Under the pieces are notes generated by a model, which saw only the letters and a program-made list of their open reading frames with translations, ran no database searches and was not told the origin of the DNA. Shown piece by piece: positions 9,941 to 17,065 of a DNA stretch of 26,262 nt. The stretch lies in IMG/VR virus record IMGVR_UViG_3300025283_000006, positions 1 through 26,262 of that record; one strand, written 5' to 3'. How positions within the stretch are numbered: position 1 is the first letter of the stretch; each line of letters opens with the position of its first letter. The position numbers and the translations under genes were made by a program. The DNA comes from a virus.

Positions 9941-9954
9941 TTGTTTTCTCCTAG

Positions 9955-10215
9955 TCAGAGGTCAGTGTCAGGGTGAACGAAATCCAGTTCCATTTGTGCA
10001 GGGCTGCTCTTGTCGATTGCACTGCTTTTAGATTTGGTCAATGCTTCAACCACTTTGGACAACTGGAACCGATAAGTGTTGCCCAACTTCATGTAAGTTT
10101 CTCGTGGGATGTACCCTTGCCGCAGCCACGCTCGAACGGTGGAGACAGACACCGTAAAGTGTTTCGCCACGTCTTCAATCGGGATGAACGGCTCCTTCTG
10201 CTCCGGCTGCGTCAT
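9955..10215 (-). CDS. Small MerR/excisionase-like helix-turn-helix protein
   Basis: 86 aa. Residues about 10-60 fit a winged HTH of the excisionase/MerR-like type: IEDVAKHFTVSVSTVRAWLRQGYIP, here described by its pattern of a helix, a turn at S-V-S and a recognition helix with RAWLRQG, then YRFQLSKVVEAL. It probably binds DNA as a regulator or replication accessory. AAGGAGG lies 5 nt before the ATG, and the ATG overlaps the upstream stop as TAATG, so the two genes are translationally coupled. Excision function is not supported because no integrase is visible. Confidence 0.75.
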   Translation of the reverse strand: MTQPEQKEPFIPIEDVAKHFTVSVSTVRAWLRQGYIPRETYMKLGNTYRFQLSKVVEALTKSKSSAIDKSSPAQMELDFVHPDTDL

Positions 10216-10619
10216 TACTTCCTCCTTACCGTGATGGTGTACTCGCTGTCCACGTTCAGCCCCGGTGGCAGCAGATCGGGGTTCTCTTCCAAGAACTCTT
10301 TCATGTTGGCCTGATGGATTCGCTCGTGCAGAAGTTCTGGCACCTGCTTCTCCACGATGAACTTGCGCATTGAGTCCCAGTCGTTTGTCCAGTAGTTAAC
10401 TTTGACGGTGCGATAGAACAGCCCTTCCGTGGTGCGTACGCTCTCCACGTTGTTGTCTTTGCAGTGCTGCAAGAGGGCCGACTTAACCGTGACCATCTTT
10501 TTTTTAAGTGCTTCCTCCTCAGCCTCGTAGGCTTGACGCTTGACTGTGAGGGCGGCATACATCTTGAGATAGACCCGTACCAGTTTTTCTACGGGCACCT
10601 TTACTTTGGCGTCTTCCAT
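10215..10619 (-). CDS. Conserved-type phage protein with N-terminal coiled coil, unknown function
   Basis: 134 aa. Residues about 10-55 form a charged helical/coiled-coil stretch (KRQAYEAEEEALKKKM). The remainder is mixed alpha/beta, with LFYRTVKVNYWTNDW and ending in EYTITVRRK. No catalytic motif was recognised. SD AAGGGGA precedes the ATG at 10619. The gene sits between the SNF2 helicase and the HTH protein and overlaps the latter by one base, so a replication or recombination accessory role is plausible but inferred. A Gam-like nuclease inhibitor was considered because of the coiled coil and context, but nothing specific supports it. Confidence 0.7.
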   Translation of the reverse strand: MEDAKVKVPVEKLVRVYLKMYAALTVKRQAYEAEEEALKKKMVTVKSALLQHCKDNNVESVRTTEGLFYRTVKVNYWTNDWDSMRKFIVEKQVPELLHERIHQANMKEFLEENPDLLPPGLNVDSEYTITVRRK

Positions 10620-10667
10620 CGTTATCCCCTTGTTGTTGGAATCTGTACTGTAATGCCAATTGGTGGG

Positions 10668-12209
10668 CTATGCAAGCAAGTCTTTGTAAAGATCGACAAT
10701 TTTTGTGTGAACGTCAATTTTATTATCTAGTAAGTTGTAAATGTGTTGTTCAACACCCGAGCCCGCGAGCTGAACGACTGTTGATGGATGGCGTTGGCCT
10801 GATCGATGGACTCTGGCGTTAGCCTGGGCGTAGGTCTCCAAACTGCTCGTTGGCCCCCACCACACGACCGTGTTTGCTGCCGTCAACGTCACGCCGTGCG
10901 CGGCGGCTTGCGGCTGAATCACCAACACTCTTGGGGCACTACTATCAATTTGAAAACGGTTGAAGATGTCCGTACGCTTGTTTACTGAGACCTCCCCATG
11001 GATCACCTCGGTGGGTATGCCATCGGCGTTCAGCTTGTCAACCAAGATCTTAATGACGTGCTTGAAAGGGACGAAGATCAAGACCTTCTGACTGGCCTCG
11101 TCAATCACCTCCTTCAGCACGGCGTATCGCTTGCTGATGTCGAACTCCAGGGTCTCCCCCGTGTCGGAGTACACGGCACCACATGAGATCTGTAAGAGCT
11201 TGTTCATGTTGACGGCTGCGTTAACCGACGTGATTTCTTCACCCGCAGCCTGCACTATCATTTTGTTTTTAAGCATGTTGTAGTACCGCTCCTGCTGCTT
11301 AGTCAGTTCAACCTTGCGCTTGACGTAGGTCATCTCCGGCAAATCTAAGCACTCGTCTTTGGTGTAGCGGATGGCGGGTTGCAAGGCGTTGAACACCGTC
11401 TGGGTAGCGTTCTCCTTGGGCACCCATCGGAAGTTGGTAACCTTGAACATCACCATGTCCCGGTAGGAAGAGAAGTATCGTGGTACCGCGTTCGGATTGA
11501 TCAGCTTTGCCAAGCCGTAGGCGTCCAGGGGGGACTGTGCCGCCGGGGTGCCTGTCATCATCCACAGCCACATGTCAGGCTTGAGTAAGGAGAAAAGTGT
11601 CTTCCACCGTTTGGTCTGCACGTTCTTGTAGGCGTTGGCCTCGTCCACCACGATCAGGTCGAAGTCGGCCTTGATGATGTCGTCAAGCACGATTTCTACG
11701 CCGTCGTAGTTGATGATGACGTACTCGGCATCGCCGTTGATAATCTCTCGGCGTTTGACCGCGCCGCCGTAAGCGATGTCCACGCTGCGGTGGATGGCAA
11801 ACTTGAACAGGTCTGCACGCCACGCACTATCCATGATGGACAACGGGCAGATCACCAACACGCGCTTAATGCGGCGTTGTTTAAGAAGATAGTCGGAGGC
11901 CCAGATCACCGAGCCCGTCTTGCCGGTGCCTTGCTCGTTCAGACAGAAGGCACGCTTGTGCAGCGTAAGAAACGCAGCCGTGATGCGCTGATGATCAAAC
12001 GGTTTGTGTCGCCCTGGCCAGTCGTAGTGCCCAAGAATGGGCGAGGGCACGTTTCTGATCTTGAGATTTTTAAGCACCTGGGCCTCGTCCAGGCCCCACT
12101 TCACCAACACCTGATTGTTGGGAAGTTCTTTACTTTTAGGTATTATCGTGGTGACCCGTTGCGGATTACGCAGGGTCAGCAGCAGTGCTTTGTTGTCGAT
12201 GATGTCCAA
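10668..12209 (-). CDS. SNF2-family DNA helicase/translocase
   Basis: 513 aa. It is a superfamily 2 ATPase that likely translocates on duplex DNA during replication or recombination. Seen motifs: Q-like/motif I NEQGTGKTGS (91-100), motif II VVDEAN (187-192; DEAN in place of DEAH), motif III MMTGTP (217-222), motif V region QPQAAAHGV (from 432) and motif VI ARVHRSGQ (465-472), the last typical of SNF2 proteins. Accessory chromatin-type domains are absent, as in phage versions. The start is TTG at 12209, chosen because GGAGAG lies 5 nt upstream and no ATG fits. Its own promoter (12284-12312) and a leader stem-loop (12237-12264) precede it. Confidence 0.9.
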   Translation of the reverse strand: MDIIDNKALLLTLRNPQRVTTIIPKSKELPNNQVLVKWGLDEAQVLKNLKIRNVPSPILGHYDWPGRHKPFDHQRITAAFLTLHKRAFCLNEQGTGKTGSVIWASDYLLKQRRIKRVLVICPLSIMDSAWRADLFKFAIHRSVDIAYGGAVKRREIINGDAEYVIINYDGVEIVLDDIIKADFDLIVVDEANAYKNVQTKRWKTLFSLLKPDMWLWMMTGTPAAQSPLDAYGLAKLINPNAVPRYFSSYRDMVMFKVTNFRWVPKENATQTVFNALQPAIRYTKDECLDLPEMTYVKRKVELTKQQERYYNMLKNKMIVQAAGEEITSVNAAVNMNKLLQISCGAVYSDTGETLEFDISKRYAVLKEVIDEASQKVLIFVPFKHVIKILVDKLNADGIPTEVIHGEVSVNKRTDIFNRFQIDSSAPRVLVIQPQAAAHGVTLTAANTVVWWGPTSSLETYAQANARVHRSGQRHPSTVVQLAGSGVEQHIYNLLDNKIDVHTKIVDLYKDLLA

Positions 12210-12236
12210 CCACTCTCTCCACGGACAAACGGAACT

Positions 12237-12264
12237 GGGACGAAGTGGTTTCCCACATCGTCCC
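12237..12264 (-). promoter_or_regulatory. Leader stem-loop with GAAA tetraloop upstream of SNF2 gene
   Basis: On the - strand, GGGACGA and GTGG pair with CCAC and TCGTCCC around GAAA, with one T-T mismatch. This gives an 11-pair stem closed by a GNRA-type tetraloop. It begins about 13 nt after the expected transcription start and ends about 27 nt before the TTG start codon. With no U-tract after it, it is more likely an mRNA stabiliser or translation control element than a terminator. Confidence 0.55.
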
Positions 12265-12283
12265 GGTCTAGTGTTGAACGCTC

Positions 12284-12312
12284 AATCTAGCCTATCGCAC
12301 GATGCGCGTCAA
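12284..12312 (-). promoter_or_regulatory. Leftward sigma70-type promoter for the SNF2 gene
   Basis: On the - strand TTGACG (12307-12312), a 17-bp spacer and TAGATT (12284-12289). The -35 is preceded by CGC, giving CGCTTGAC, exactly as in the promoters at 23121-23126 and 24690-24695. It lies in a gap between genes, directly upstream of the helicase leader, and would reinforce the distal part of the long operon. Confidence 0.65.
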
Positions 12313-12320
12313 GCGGATTT

Positions 12321-12575
12321 TTACTTCTTCTTGGCCTGCCCGTTACGGGCGCGATTCTTGGACGGTGCCTCAAGAAAGTAACCATCCTTGTTGCTTCCAC
12401 CCTTGGCAAGAGACGCTTTGTGGGAGACATCTTTCCCGGCACGACTGATGCCCTTCTTGTCCATGGCTCTACGCGCACGCTGACGCTCCAGCTTTGCAGG
12501 GATCTCGCCTCGCTTCAGTTGCATCTCGTACTCGTGTTTGTAGTCCCGGTCTTTCTCGGGGTGTTTGTATGGCAT
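12321..12575 (-). CDS. Small basic phage protein, HNH-like remnant pattern
   Basis: 84 aa, very rich in Lys and Arg. The C-terminal half, DVSHKASLAKGGSNKDG followed by SKNRAR, recalls the H...GGSN...N part of HNH endonucleases, but the full catalytic set and zinc cysteines are missing. A nucleic-acid-binding role is more likely than nuclease activity. SD GGGAG lies before ATG 12575, and TAATG overlaps the end of the PD-(D/E)XK gene. This is the last gene before the SNF2 promoter. Confidence 0.75.
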   Translation of the reverse strand: MPYKHPEKDRDYKHEYEMQLKRGEIPAKLERQRARRAMDKKGISRAGKDVSHKASLAKGGSNKDGYFLEAPSKNRARNGQAKKK

Positions 12576-13246
12576 TACTCGTTTCTCCCGTTATGGGGGC
12601 AACTCAATACTACACAATGTTTGCGGCACAAGCCACTGGGTCGTGGATTCCAAACGCCCGAGGCATATGCGGCCTTCATCCGGTCGTGATTGCGCAGCCA
12701 CTTCTGCCACAGGGCGGGTGCCTGTTTCAAGGTGTAGTTGGCCTTGGGAAAGACGTTGGCAATTACAAACAGTAGCCCTGCCTTAACACGTTGTATCTCA
12801 GGGAAGTGTTTGAAGACGGCCAGTGCCATCAACTCTAACTGCCCTGTGTCGGCATATTTGGCACTTTTACCAGTTTTGTAGTCAAGCACCCTGGCTTCTT
12901 TCTTGGCGTTGTCAATGATGAGCAAGTCGGCGATGCCACGAAACCAGACGTTAGGATCCCTAAACCCGCAGGGTTCTAAATTCTCCGTTAGCCCCATTTC
13001 GTACTCGCAGTGCTTGTCACCGGGGATCTTCTTGAGGCTATCTAATGCACCCTTAACGAACTTGAACGCTTCGGGCAGTTGCCGATCTTCCTTGATGTAA
13101 AACTCCGCAGCCTCATGAAACCGTGTGCCGTAAAGCATGGCCTCAGATGTCGGCTCTTTAAAATCTTTAGCTACCCGCAAATGGTAATACTTTTTTGGAC
13201 ATTGCTCAAAAAGTTTGATGCCGCTGTACGACCACGGTGAACTCAT
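12575..13246 (-). CDS. PD-(D/E)XK exonuclease (RecB/Cas4-like)
   Basis: 223 aa. It fits a RecB-family nuclease of the phage recombination type. The N-terminal WSYSGIKLFEQCPKKYY is the usual family signature. H44, D107 (GIADLLI), D122-Y-K124 and Q136 match the catalytic order H...D...DxK...Q. C16 with C207, C211 and C216 could hold an Fe-S cluster as in Cas4 and AddB. The start ATG at 13246 has AAGGA upstream and overlaps the upstream stop (TGATG); a longer reading from 13300 has an unlikely N-terminus. It is followed by the small basic gene with a TAATG overlap. Confidence 0.85.
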   Translation of the reverse strand: MSSPWSYSGIKLFEQCPKKYYHLRVAKDFKEPTSEAMLYGTRFHEAAEFYIKEDRQLPEAFKFVKGALDSLKKIPGDKHCEYEMGLTENLEPCGFRDPNVWFRGIADLLIIDNAKKEARVLDYKTGKSAKYADTGQLELMALAVFKHFPEIQRVKAGLLFVIANVFPKANYTLKQAPALWQKWLRNHDRMKAAYASGVWNPRPSGLCRKHCVVLSCPHNGRNE

Positions 13247-13431
13247 CACCGATCCTTGTCCTGCATCACCAACAAGGCGGCGTGCGCCTCCGCTGCCCAC
13301 TTAATTGTCTTTAGCGCATGTTCGCGTGCTTCGCACCAGTTTTTTTCCAATGCTGAGTTGTGCATTTCACGTAGTGCCTTTTCAGCCATCATGGCTGGGT
13401 ACGCATAGTCAATAACTTTAACAGTCTCCAT
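13246..13431 (-). CDS. Small alpha-helical phage protein, unknown
   Basis: 61 aa, predicted mostly helical (AEKALREMHNSALEKNW, then KTIKWAAEAHAALL). The ATG at 13431 has GGGGA 7 nt upstream and lies inside the 3' end of the polymerase gene (14-base overlap). Its stop overlaps the start of the nuclease gene (TGATG). Coupling between polymerase and nuclease suggests a replication or recombination accessory, but no motif was recognised. A longer reading to 13563 lies within the polymerase gene and lacks support. Confidence 0.75.
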   Translation of the reverse strand: METVKVIDYAYPAMMAEKALREMHNSALEKNWCEAREHALKTIKWAAEAHAALLVMQDKDR

Positions 13432-15250
13432 AACTTTTCCCCATTCCAGATTCACAGTTGACGGGCAAACCCTGCGCCCATTCGGGTGTCCAACGCATGC
13501 AGTCCTCAATAAACATTTGAGCCTCGTGAGCCTCACGTTCTGGAACAACTGATGCGATAGCATCGTGTACCGTCATCACTACGGGGTACCGTTTGACAAT
13601 CCTGAGCATCTGTTCGGCGATGATGCACCGGGCAATAGCTTGACAGACATTCTCGATGACCTTGCCCCCGTATATGCGGGTGCGGCCCTTGCGAGTTTGA
13701 TAGTGAAACTCTACGCCCTTCTCTCCCTCACTGAACCGTAGGTCGTCATAGCGCATTAGCAAACCCGAGGGCAGCTTGATGGCGCTTTCCGTGGAAACAA
13801 TCTCAAGGCTGCCGGGACGTCCTAACTGTGCATGATCACCTCGTGACATGTTGACCAGTGCGTTCTGAGCTTGCCGCCACAACCGCACAATGGAGGCGTT
13901 GGTTCTGCGATAGATGTCGATAATGCGACGGCACTCTTCCAACTCAACCTCCATGCCCATGCTCTTCAACTGCGCTTGGAACTTCGCCGCCCCCATGCCG
14001 TAGCCTGCACCAAGCACCGTGGTCTTACCGATAAACCGTTCGGATTTTGTGATCTCGTCCTCGGGTTTGCCATAGATAACGGACGCCATCTTCTTGTAAA
14101 CATCTTTATTACCGGCAAACGCCTCCATCAAATCATCTTGTTCTGCCAACCATGCAAGCACGCGGGCTTCAATCTGTGAAGAGTCGGCATCGATGATGAC
14201 GTGCCCCTCGGGCGCGAGGATGGCGCTCTTTAACTTGTTTGCATTCTCTCCACGACTCGGGAGATTCTGCATGTTGATCTTGTCGTCCCCTCCCCACCGT
14301 CCGGTGTGTGCGGCGTAGTAGCGGATAGGTACGGGCAGAGTGCCACGTTTGGCAATGTCGATGAACCGCTGCGTACGTGTTTCTTCCAAGGTGGACTTGG
14401 TGCCCAATCGTGCAGCCACTAATGCTTGCACTCTCACATCAGGATGAGATGCAAAAGCTGTAAACGCTTCGTCGTTCTTGGCCAATGCCAGTGTTTCTTT
14501 ACCCGTAGTCAGGCTGATCTTCGTTGGAGGCTCTACGCCAAAAGATCGTAGTAGTTCAGCGAACTTTTGATTACTCATCAGTTCATCCCTATCCACGCCG
14601 CTACTTATCAGTAAAGTTTCCTTCTTGGCTTTGGTCTCGACCAAATGCTGCTCCAATAAAGGCAGATTCAGTTCCAACTTGGGTTCCACGAACATACGCA
14701 ACGTCAGATCGATGACCTTGAGTTCTTGCTTCGGAAACTTGCGCACCATACGGTTGAACAGTTTGTACGTGAGTTCCACGTCGTTGATGCAGTAGTCGCC
14801 GTAGCGAGACAGTTCCGCATCCGTGAAGTCTTTGCGGCACTTGCCGATAGCGTTCAGAACCTCCGTGCCTTTCTCGCCCAGGTTGTAAAGTTCGGCAAAT
14901 GCTTTGAGAGAGCCACTTACCTCAACGCCATGTAAAGCACGCCCCATGCACAGAGTATCAAGCCACACGCGAGGACGAATGCCAAACCTCCAAGAGAGAA
15001 TAGCGCCGTCGAACATGGTGTTATGCGCCAAAACCATGGCGTTTTCCCATTTGAACGATCCATGCAGCCACTTCTTTACGTCTTCGTGTGCACCGCTTGC
15101 CCACTCGGTGCCCCCGTCGTTGACCTTGATGCCAACACCGATGACTTCAAACAAATCACTGCGAACATATTCCTCGGTGGTTAGCTTTGATAAAGAAAAA
15201 TCCTTGTCGTAATAAGTTTCAAAGTCAAGCGTGATCAGATCCATTGGCAC
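13418..15250 (-). CDS. Family A DNA polymerase with 3'-5' exonuclease
   Basis: 610 aa replicative DNA polymerase of the phage Pol I/T7 type. Exonuclease: ExoI D9-F-E11, ExoII HNTMFD (N77, D81), ExoIII Y153-x3-D157. Polymerase: motif A D356-SSQIEAR, motif B R405...K409...YG417-418, motif C VHDA (561-564). The usual HDE at motif C is HDA here, an atypical but phage-tolerated change to verify. No 5' nuclease domain is present. Start: GTG at 15250 lies 7 nt after AGGAG; ATG at 15244 is 13 nt away and is the alternative. The start overlaps the ends of both upstream reading frames (DUF3310 and zinc ribbon). Confidence 0.93.
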   Translation of the reverse strand: MPMDLITLDFETYYDKDFSLSKLTTEEYVRSDLFEVIGVGIKVNDGGTEWASGAHEDVKKWLHGSFKWENAMVLAHNTMFDGAILSWRFGIRPRVWLDTLCMGRALHGVEVSGSLKAFAELYNLGEKGTEVLNAIGKCRKDFTDAELSRYGDYCINDVELTYKLFNRMVRKFPKQELKVIDLTLRMFVEPKLELNLPLLEQHLVETKAKKETLLISSGVDRDELMSNQKFAELLRSFGVEPPTKISLTTGKETLALAKNDEAFTAFASHPDVRVQALVAARLGTKSTLEETRTQRFIDIAKRGTLPVPIRYYAAHTGRWGGDDKINMQNLPSRGENANKLKSAILAPEGHVIIDADSSQIEARVLAWLAEQDDLMEAFAGNKDVYKKMASVIYGKPEDEITKSERFIGKTTVLGAGYGMGAAKFQAQLKSMGMEVELEECRRIIDIYRRTNASIVRLWRQAQNALVNMSRGDHAQLGRPGSLEIVSTESAIKLPSGLLMRYDDLRFSEGEKGVEFHYQTRKGRTRIYGGKVIENVCQAIARCIIAEQMLRIVKRYPVVMTVHDAIASVVPEREAHEAQMFIEDCMRWTPEWAQGLPVNCESGMGKSYGDC

Positions 15251-15572
15251 ATGCTTTCTCCTGTTCTGTTTCCCTTGTGTCGCCAGCGGCTGAGGTACTT
15301 GACGGCGTTGCCGTCCAAGTAGCCAAGATTCCAATCAACGATGACATCCCAAGTTTCGTACTTGTAGTCTTTGTAGTGCGAGCCCCCAGTCTGATGATCG
15401 TTTGCTCGCCCTTGTACTGGCTGTTGGTTGGATAGCGTAAGTCCTGAGATGTCCCCAAGGTGGTGAACCGATGTTTTGATGAGCATTCATATCTCCTTCG
15501 CTTCATGCCATCTCTGGTTGTTCGTGTTTCAATTATTCGGGCTGCTGCTCCGCATTCCGGGCATTGACTCAC
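15225..15572 (-). CDS. Zinc-ribbon protein (NrdR N-domain/Ogr-like), overlapping DUF3310
   Basis: 115 aa if read to its stop. C4-x2-C7 and C30-x3-H34 with ETRTTRDGMKRRRYEC and HRFTT match the zinc ribbon of NrdR-type regulators and related phage DNA-binding proteins. Only about the first 45 residues look like protein; the rest is the out-of-frame reading of DUF3310. The true gene may end by a frameshift into DUF3310, or the long tail may be translated. The GTG start at 15572 forms a GTGA overlap with the stop of the small membrane protein and has a G-rich SD-like stretch upstream. An upstream ATG at 15590 lacks an SD. Confidence 0.6.
   Translation of the reverse strand: MSQCPECGAAARIIETRTTRDGMKRRRYECSSKHRFTTLGTSQDLRYPTNSQYKGEQTIIRLGARTTKTTSTKLGMSSLIGILATWTATPSSTSAAGDTRETEQEKACANGSDHA
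15235..15486 (-). CDS. DUF3310 protein (T7 gp1.7-like nucleotide kinase family)
   Basis: 83 aa. The core HYKDYKYETWDVI (37-49) and GNAVKYLSRWRHK (59-71) is the DUF3310 signature, found in many phages and related to the C-terminus of T7 gp1.7, a nucleotide kinase; enzyme activity here is inferred. The ATG at 15486 has AAGGAG 6 nt upstream. The gene lies entirely inside the zinc-ribbon reading frame at 15225-15572, in another frame, so the first 29 residues are uncertain. Either the two genes truly overlap or a frameshift links them. Its stop overlaps the polymerase start. Confidence 0.8.
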   Translation of the reverse strand: MLIKTSVHHLGDISGLTLSNQQPVQGRANDHQTGGSHYKDYKYETWDVIVDWNLGYLDGNAVKYLSRWRHKGNRTGESMCQWI

Positions 15573-15688
15573 AGAGCACCCCCCATCCATATGAACAACA
15601 TAAACAAACAAATTATCACCAACACCTTGAGCAGGCCCCCGAGGAACCAACCCAGGGTGTCGATGTCGTCTTCTTCGTAACGGTGCAC
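15569..15688 (-). CDS. 39-aa single-pass membrane protein
   Basis: Short acidic N-terminus (HRYEEDDIDTLG) followed by one long hydrophobic helix (about residues 13-37; FLGGLLKVLVIICLFMLFIW). The GTG at 15688 is 5 bases after the stop of the DGQHR gene; AAGG is present but very close, so translation may be coupled. The TGA overlaps the next GTG start as GTGA, which supports both genes. Function is unknown; single-pass phage early proteins of this size often act on host membranes, but nothing specific is seen. Confidence 0.55.
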   Translation of the reverse strand: MHRYEEDDIDTLGWFLGGLLKVLVIICLFMLFIWMGGAL

Positions 15689-15693
15689 TGCCT

Positions 15694-16485
15694 TTATTCA
15701 GGGATGGGATAAACCAACACCTCCGGGGTGTACAGCTTGGATGTGGGTTTGCCTTCGCAAAACAACTGAATGGCACGCTGAACCTTCTTCGTGGTTGTCA
15801 CACGCTCGCTACCCATCCATGCACCGCCACCTGTGGAAATCAAATACTCACGTAGTCGGATAGCGGCGTTCTCGTAATTACCCGTAATCTCACCACTGTA
15901 CATAATCTCGGCAAAACGCCTGATTTTTTCTCTAGGCTCACCGGCTTGTATCGCGCAGAAGTAAGACGCCACAATTCCAGAGTTGGTTAAGTTGCGCTTC
16001 TTTTTAGGAACCATAGTCATCACGCTACTCAAGTCGTCACCGTAACGCACGGCGTAGTCCACAATTTGAGGCACTGACCTGGGTAACGTGTTGTCGCCCA
16101 TGCGACCCAATACAAATCGCACCATTGCTACGATATTGCGATCAATCCAGTCAGGGCCACCGCCGATACGAATAGCGTCATGCGTGAGGCGCGGTGCGTT
16201 TTGATCAATTATTTGCCCAGCGTGTCGAGGAAGGCCATGTGTGATAACAAACTTCACAGGTATGTCAGCACGTATCACCGCATGCAGCCGATGCTGACCA
16301 TCAGCCAAGGTACCATCCTCGTAGAAAGCTAGGCCCTGATGAGTTGTTTCAAACCGACCATCCTTTATGTCCCGTGTGTACTTGGCAATAATCTCATCCC
16401 GTAGGTGACGATTGATGCTATTTTTTTTGAGCCACGTGCGTGCAGTGGCGGGAGTGACGTTAATAATGCTTATGTGCAGAGCCAT
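15694..16485 (-). CDS. DGQHR/ParB-like domain protein
   Basis: 263 aa. The segment LADGQHRLHAVI (60-71), following a ParB-N-like arrangement of helices (about 10-45) and AFYEDGT, places it with ParB/sulfiredoxin-fold phage proteins, some of which are nucleases or bind nucleotides. Gene context (polymerase, nucleases) suggests a DNA metabolism role; partitioning is not implied, as no ParA is seen. SD CTAGGAG lies 8 nt before ATG 16485. The C-terminal half (about 110-240) is helical and unrecognised. A repair-type or regulatory role would be a guess. Confidence 0.7.
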   Translation of the reverse strand: MALHISIINVTPATARTWLKKNSINRHLRDEIIAKYTRDIKDGRFETTHQGLAFYEDGTLADGQHRLHAVIRADIPVKFVITHGLPRHAGQIIDQNAPRLTHDAIRIGGGPDWIDRNIVAMVRFVLGRMGDNTLPRSVPQIVDYAVRYGDDLSSVMTMVPKKKRNLTNSGIVASYFCAIQAGEPREKIRRFAEIMYSGEITGNYENAAIRLREYLISTGGGAWMGSERVTTTKKVQRAIQLFCEGKPTSKLYTPEVLVYPIPE

Positions 16486-16500
16486 GATGAAATCTCCTAG

Positions 16501-16656
16501 TTAAAAAGGTGCCTCGGGGTGTTGGTTGTGAGGCTTGGGTTTATGTTGCTTCTTCATCTTATATGGCTGACCCTTGTAGGTCGGAAAAGGCCAGCTCTTC
16601 GGAGGCTGTTCTAGTGCAGCCCTGATTTCTTTTGCACGTACGTGGCGAGTAGCCAT
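16501..16656 (-). CDS. Small basic protein, unknown
   Basis: 51 aa, with a helical N-terminus (RHVRAKEIRAALEQ) and a Lys/His/Pro-rich tail. GGGGA lies 5 nt before ATG 16656. It overlaps the previous gene by 46 bases in another frame. A longer frame from 16689 exists, but the SD argues for 16656. No domain was recognised; nucleic-acid binding is possible from charge only. Confidence 0.55.
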   Translation of the reverse strand: MATRHVRAKEIRAALEQPPKSWPFPTYKGQPYKMKKQHKPKPHNQHPEAPF

Positions 16657-16775
16657 TTGTTCCCCAATCGATAAACTGCCCGCGCCCACTCACGTTGATT
16701 GCGCCGGTTGACTTCTCTGGGTGTGTAGCCCCCGTCCCACAGACGCCGTGCCATCTTCAACAGCTTTGCGTTCAT
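16611..16775 (-). CDS. 54-aa Arg/Trp-rich phage protein
   Basis: MARRLWDGGYTPREVNRRN and REWARAVYRLGNKWLLA give a compact helical, DNA-binding-like pattern. AAGGA lies before the ATG at 16775, and ATGA overlaps the VRR-NUC stop. Overlaps on both sides fit a tightly packed phage operon. Function is unknown; a small DNA-binding or assembly adaptor is possible. Confidence 0.7.
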   Translation of the reverse strand: MNAKLLKMARRLWDGGYTPREVNRRNQREWARAVYRLGNKWLLATYVQKKSGLH

Positions 16776-17065
16776 TCGTATCCTTTCAGTAGTTCGAGAA
16801 CTGTGTCTACGTTGTTTTCGTTAATCACCAGGGCAAAACCAACGGCCTTCTGGATGTCATCAAGATTTTTTTGTTGCATTGTTGTTGGTTTGTTACTACC
16901 TGCCTTGCACTCAATGCCAAAGAACCGGCCCTTGTAGCAACCCACAATGTCAGGCACTCCGCTCTTGCCATACCCGCCCGTGGCAGGGAAGAAGTAGTAA
17001 GCACCCATGGCCTTGAGTCGTGCAACAACAGCCTTCTTGACTTTGCTTTCAGGTGTCATTGCCAT
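16772..17065 (-). CDS. VRR-NUC domain nuclease
   Basis: 97 aa, a complete stand-alone VRR-NUC of the PD-(D/E)XK superfamily. Catalytic pattern: GVPDIVG (P38-D39), E52-C-K54 and Q64/Q65. Such phage nucleases are often near or fused to SNF2 helicases; here the SNF2 gene lies about 4.6 kb further down the same operon. They are thought to resolve or trim DNA junctions; activity is inferred. ATG 17065 overlaps the preceding gene by 10 bases. ATG at 17059, forming a 4-base ATGA overlap, is an alternative. Confidence 0.85.
   Translation of the reverse strand: MAMTPESKVKKAVVARLKAMGAYYFFPATGGYGKSGVPDIVGCYKGRFFGIECKAGSNKPTTMQQKNLDDIQKAVGFALVINENNVDTVLELLKGYE

Noticed and set aside
12950-12965. GTTAGGATCCCTAAAC, similar to the 17-bp palindrome
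   Set aside because: It lies in the nuclease coding region, is shorter and asymmetric; likely chance.
15225-15776. 183-codon reading of the zinc-ribbon frame from 15776
   Set aside because: The part upstream of 15590 overlaps the DGQHR gene and the membrane-protein gene out of frame and lacks an SD.
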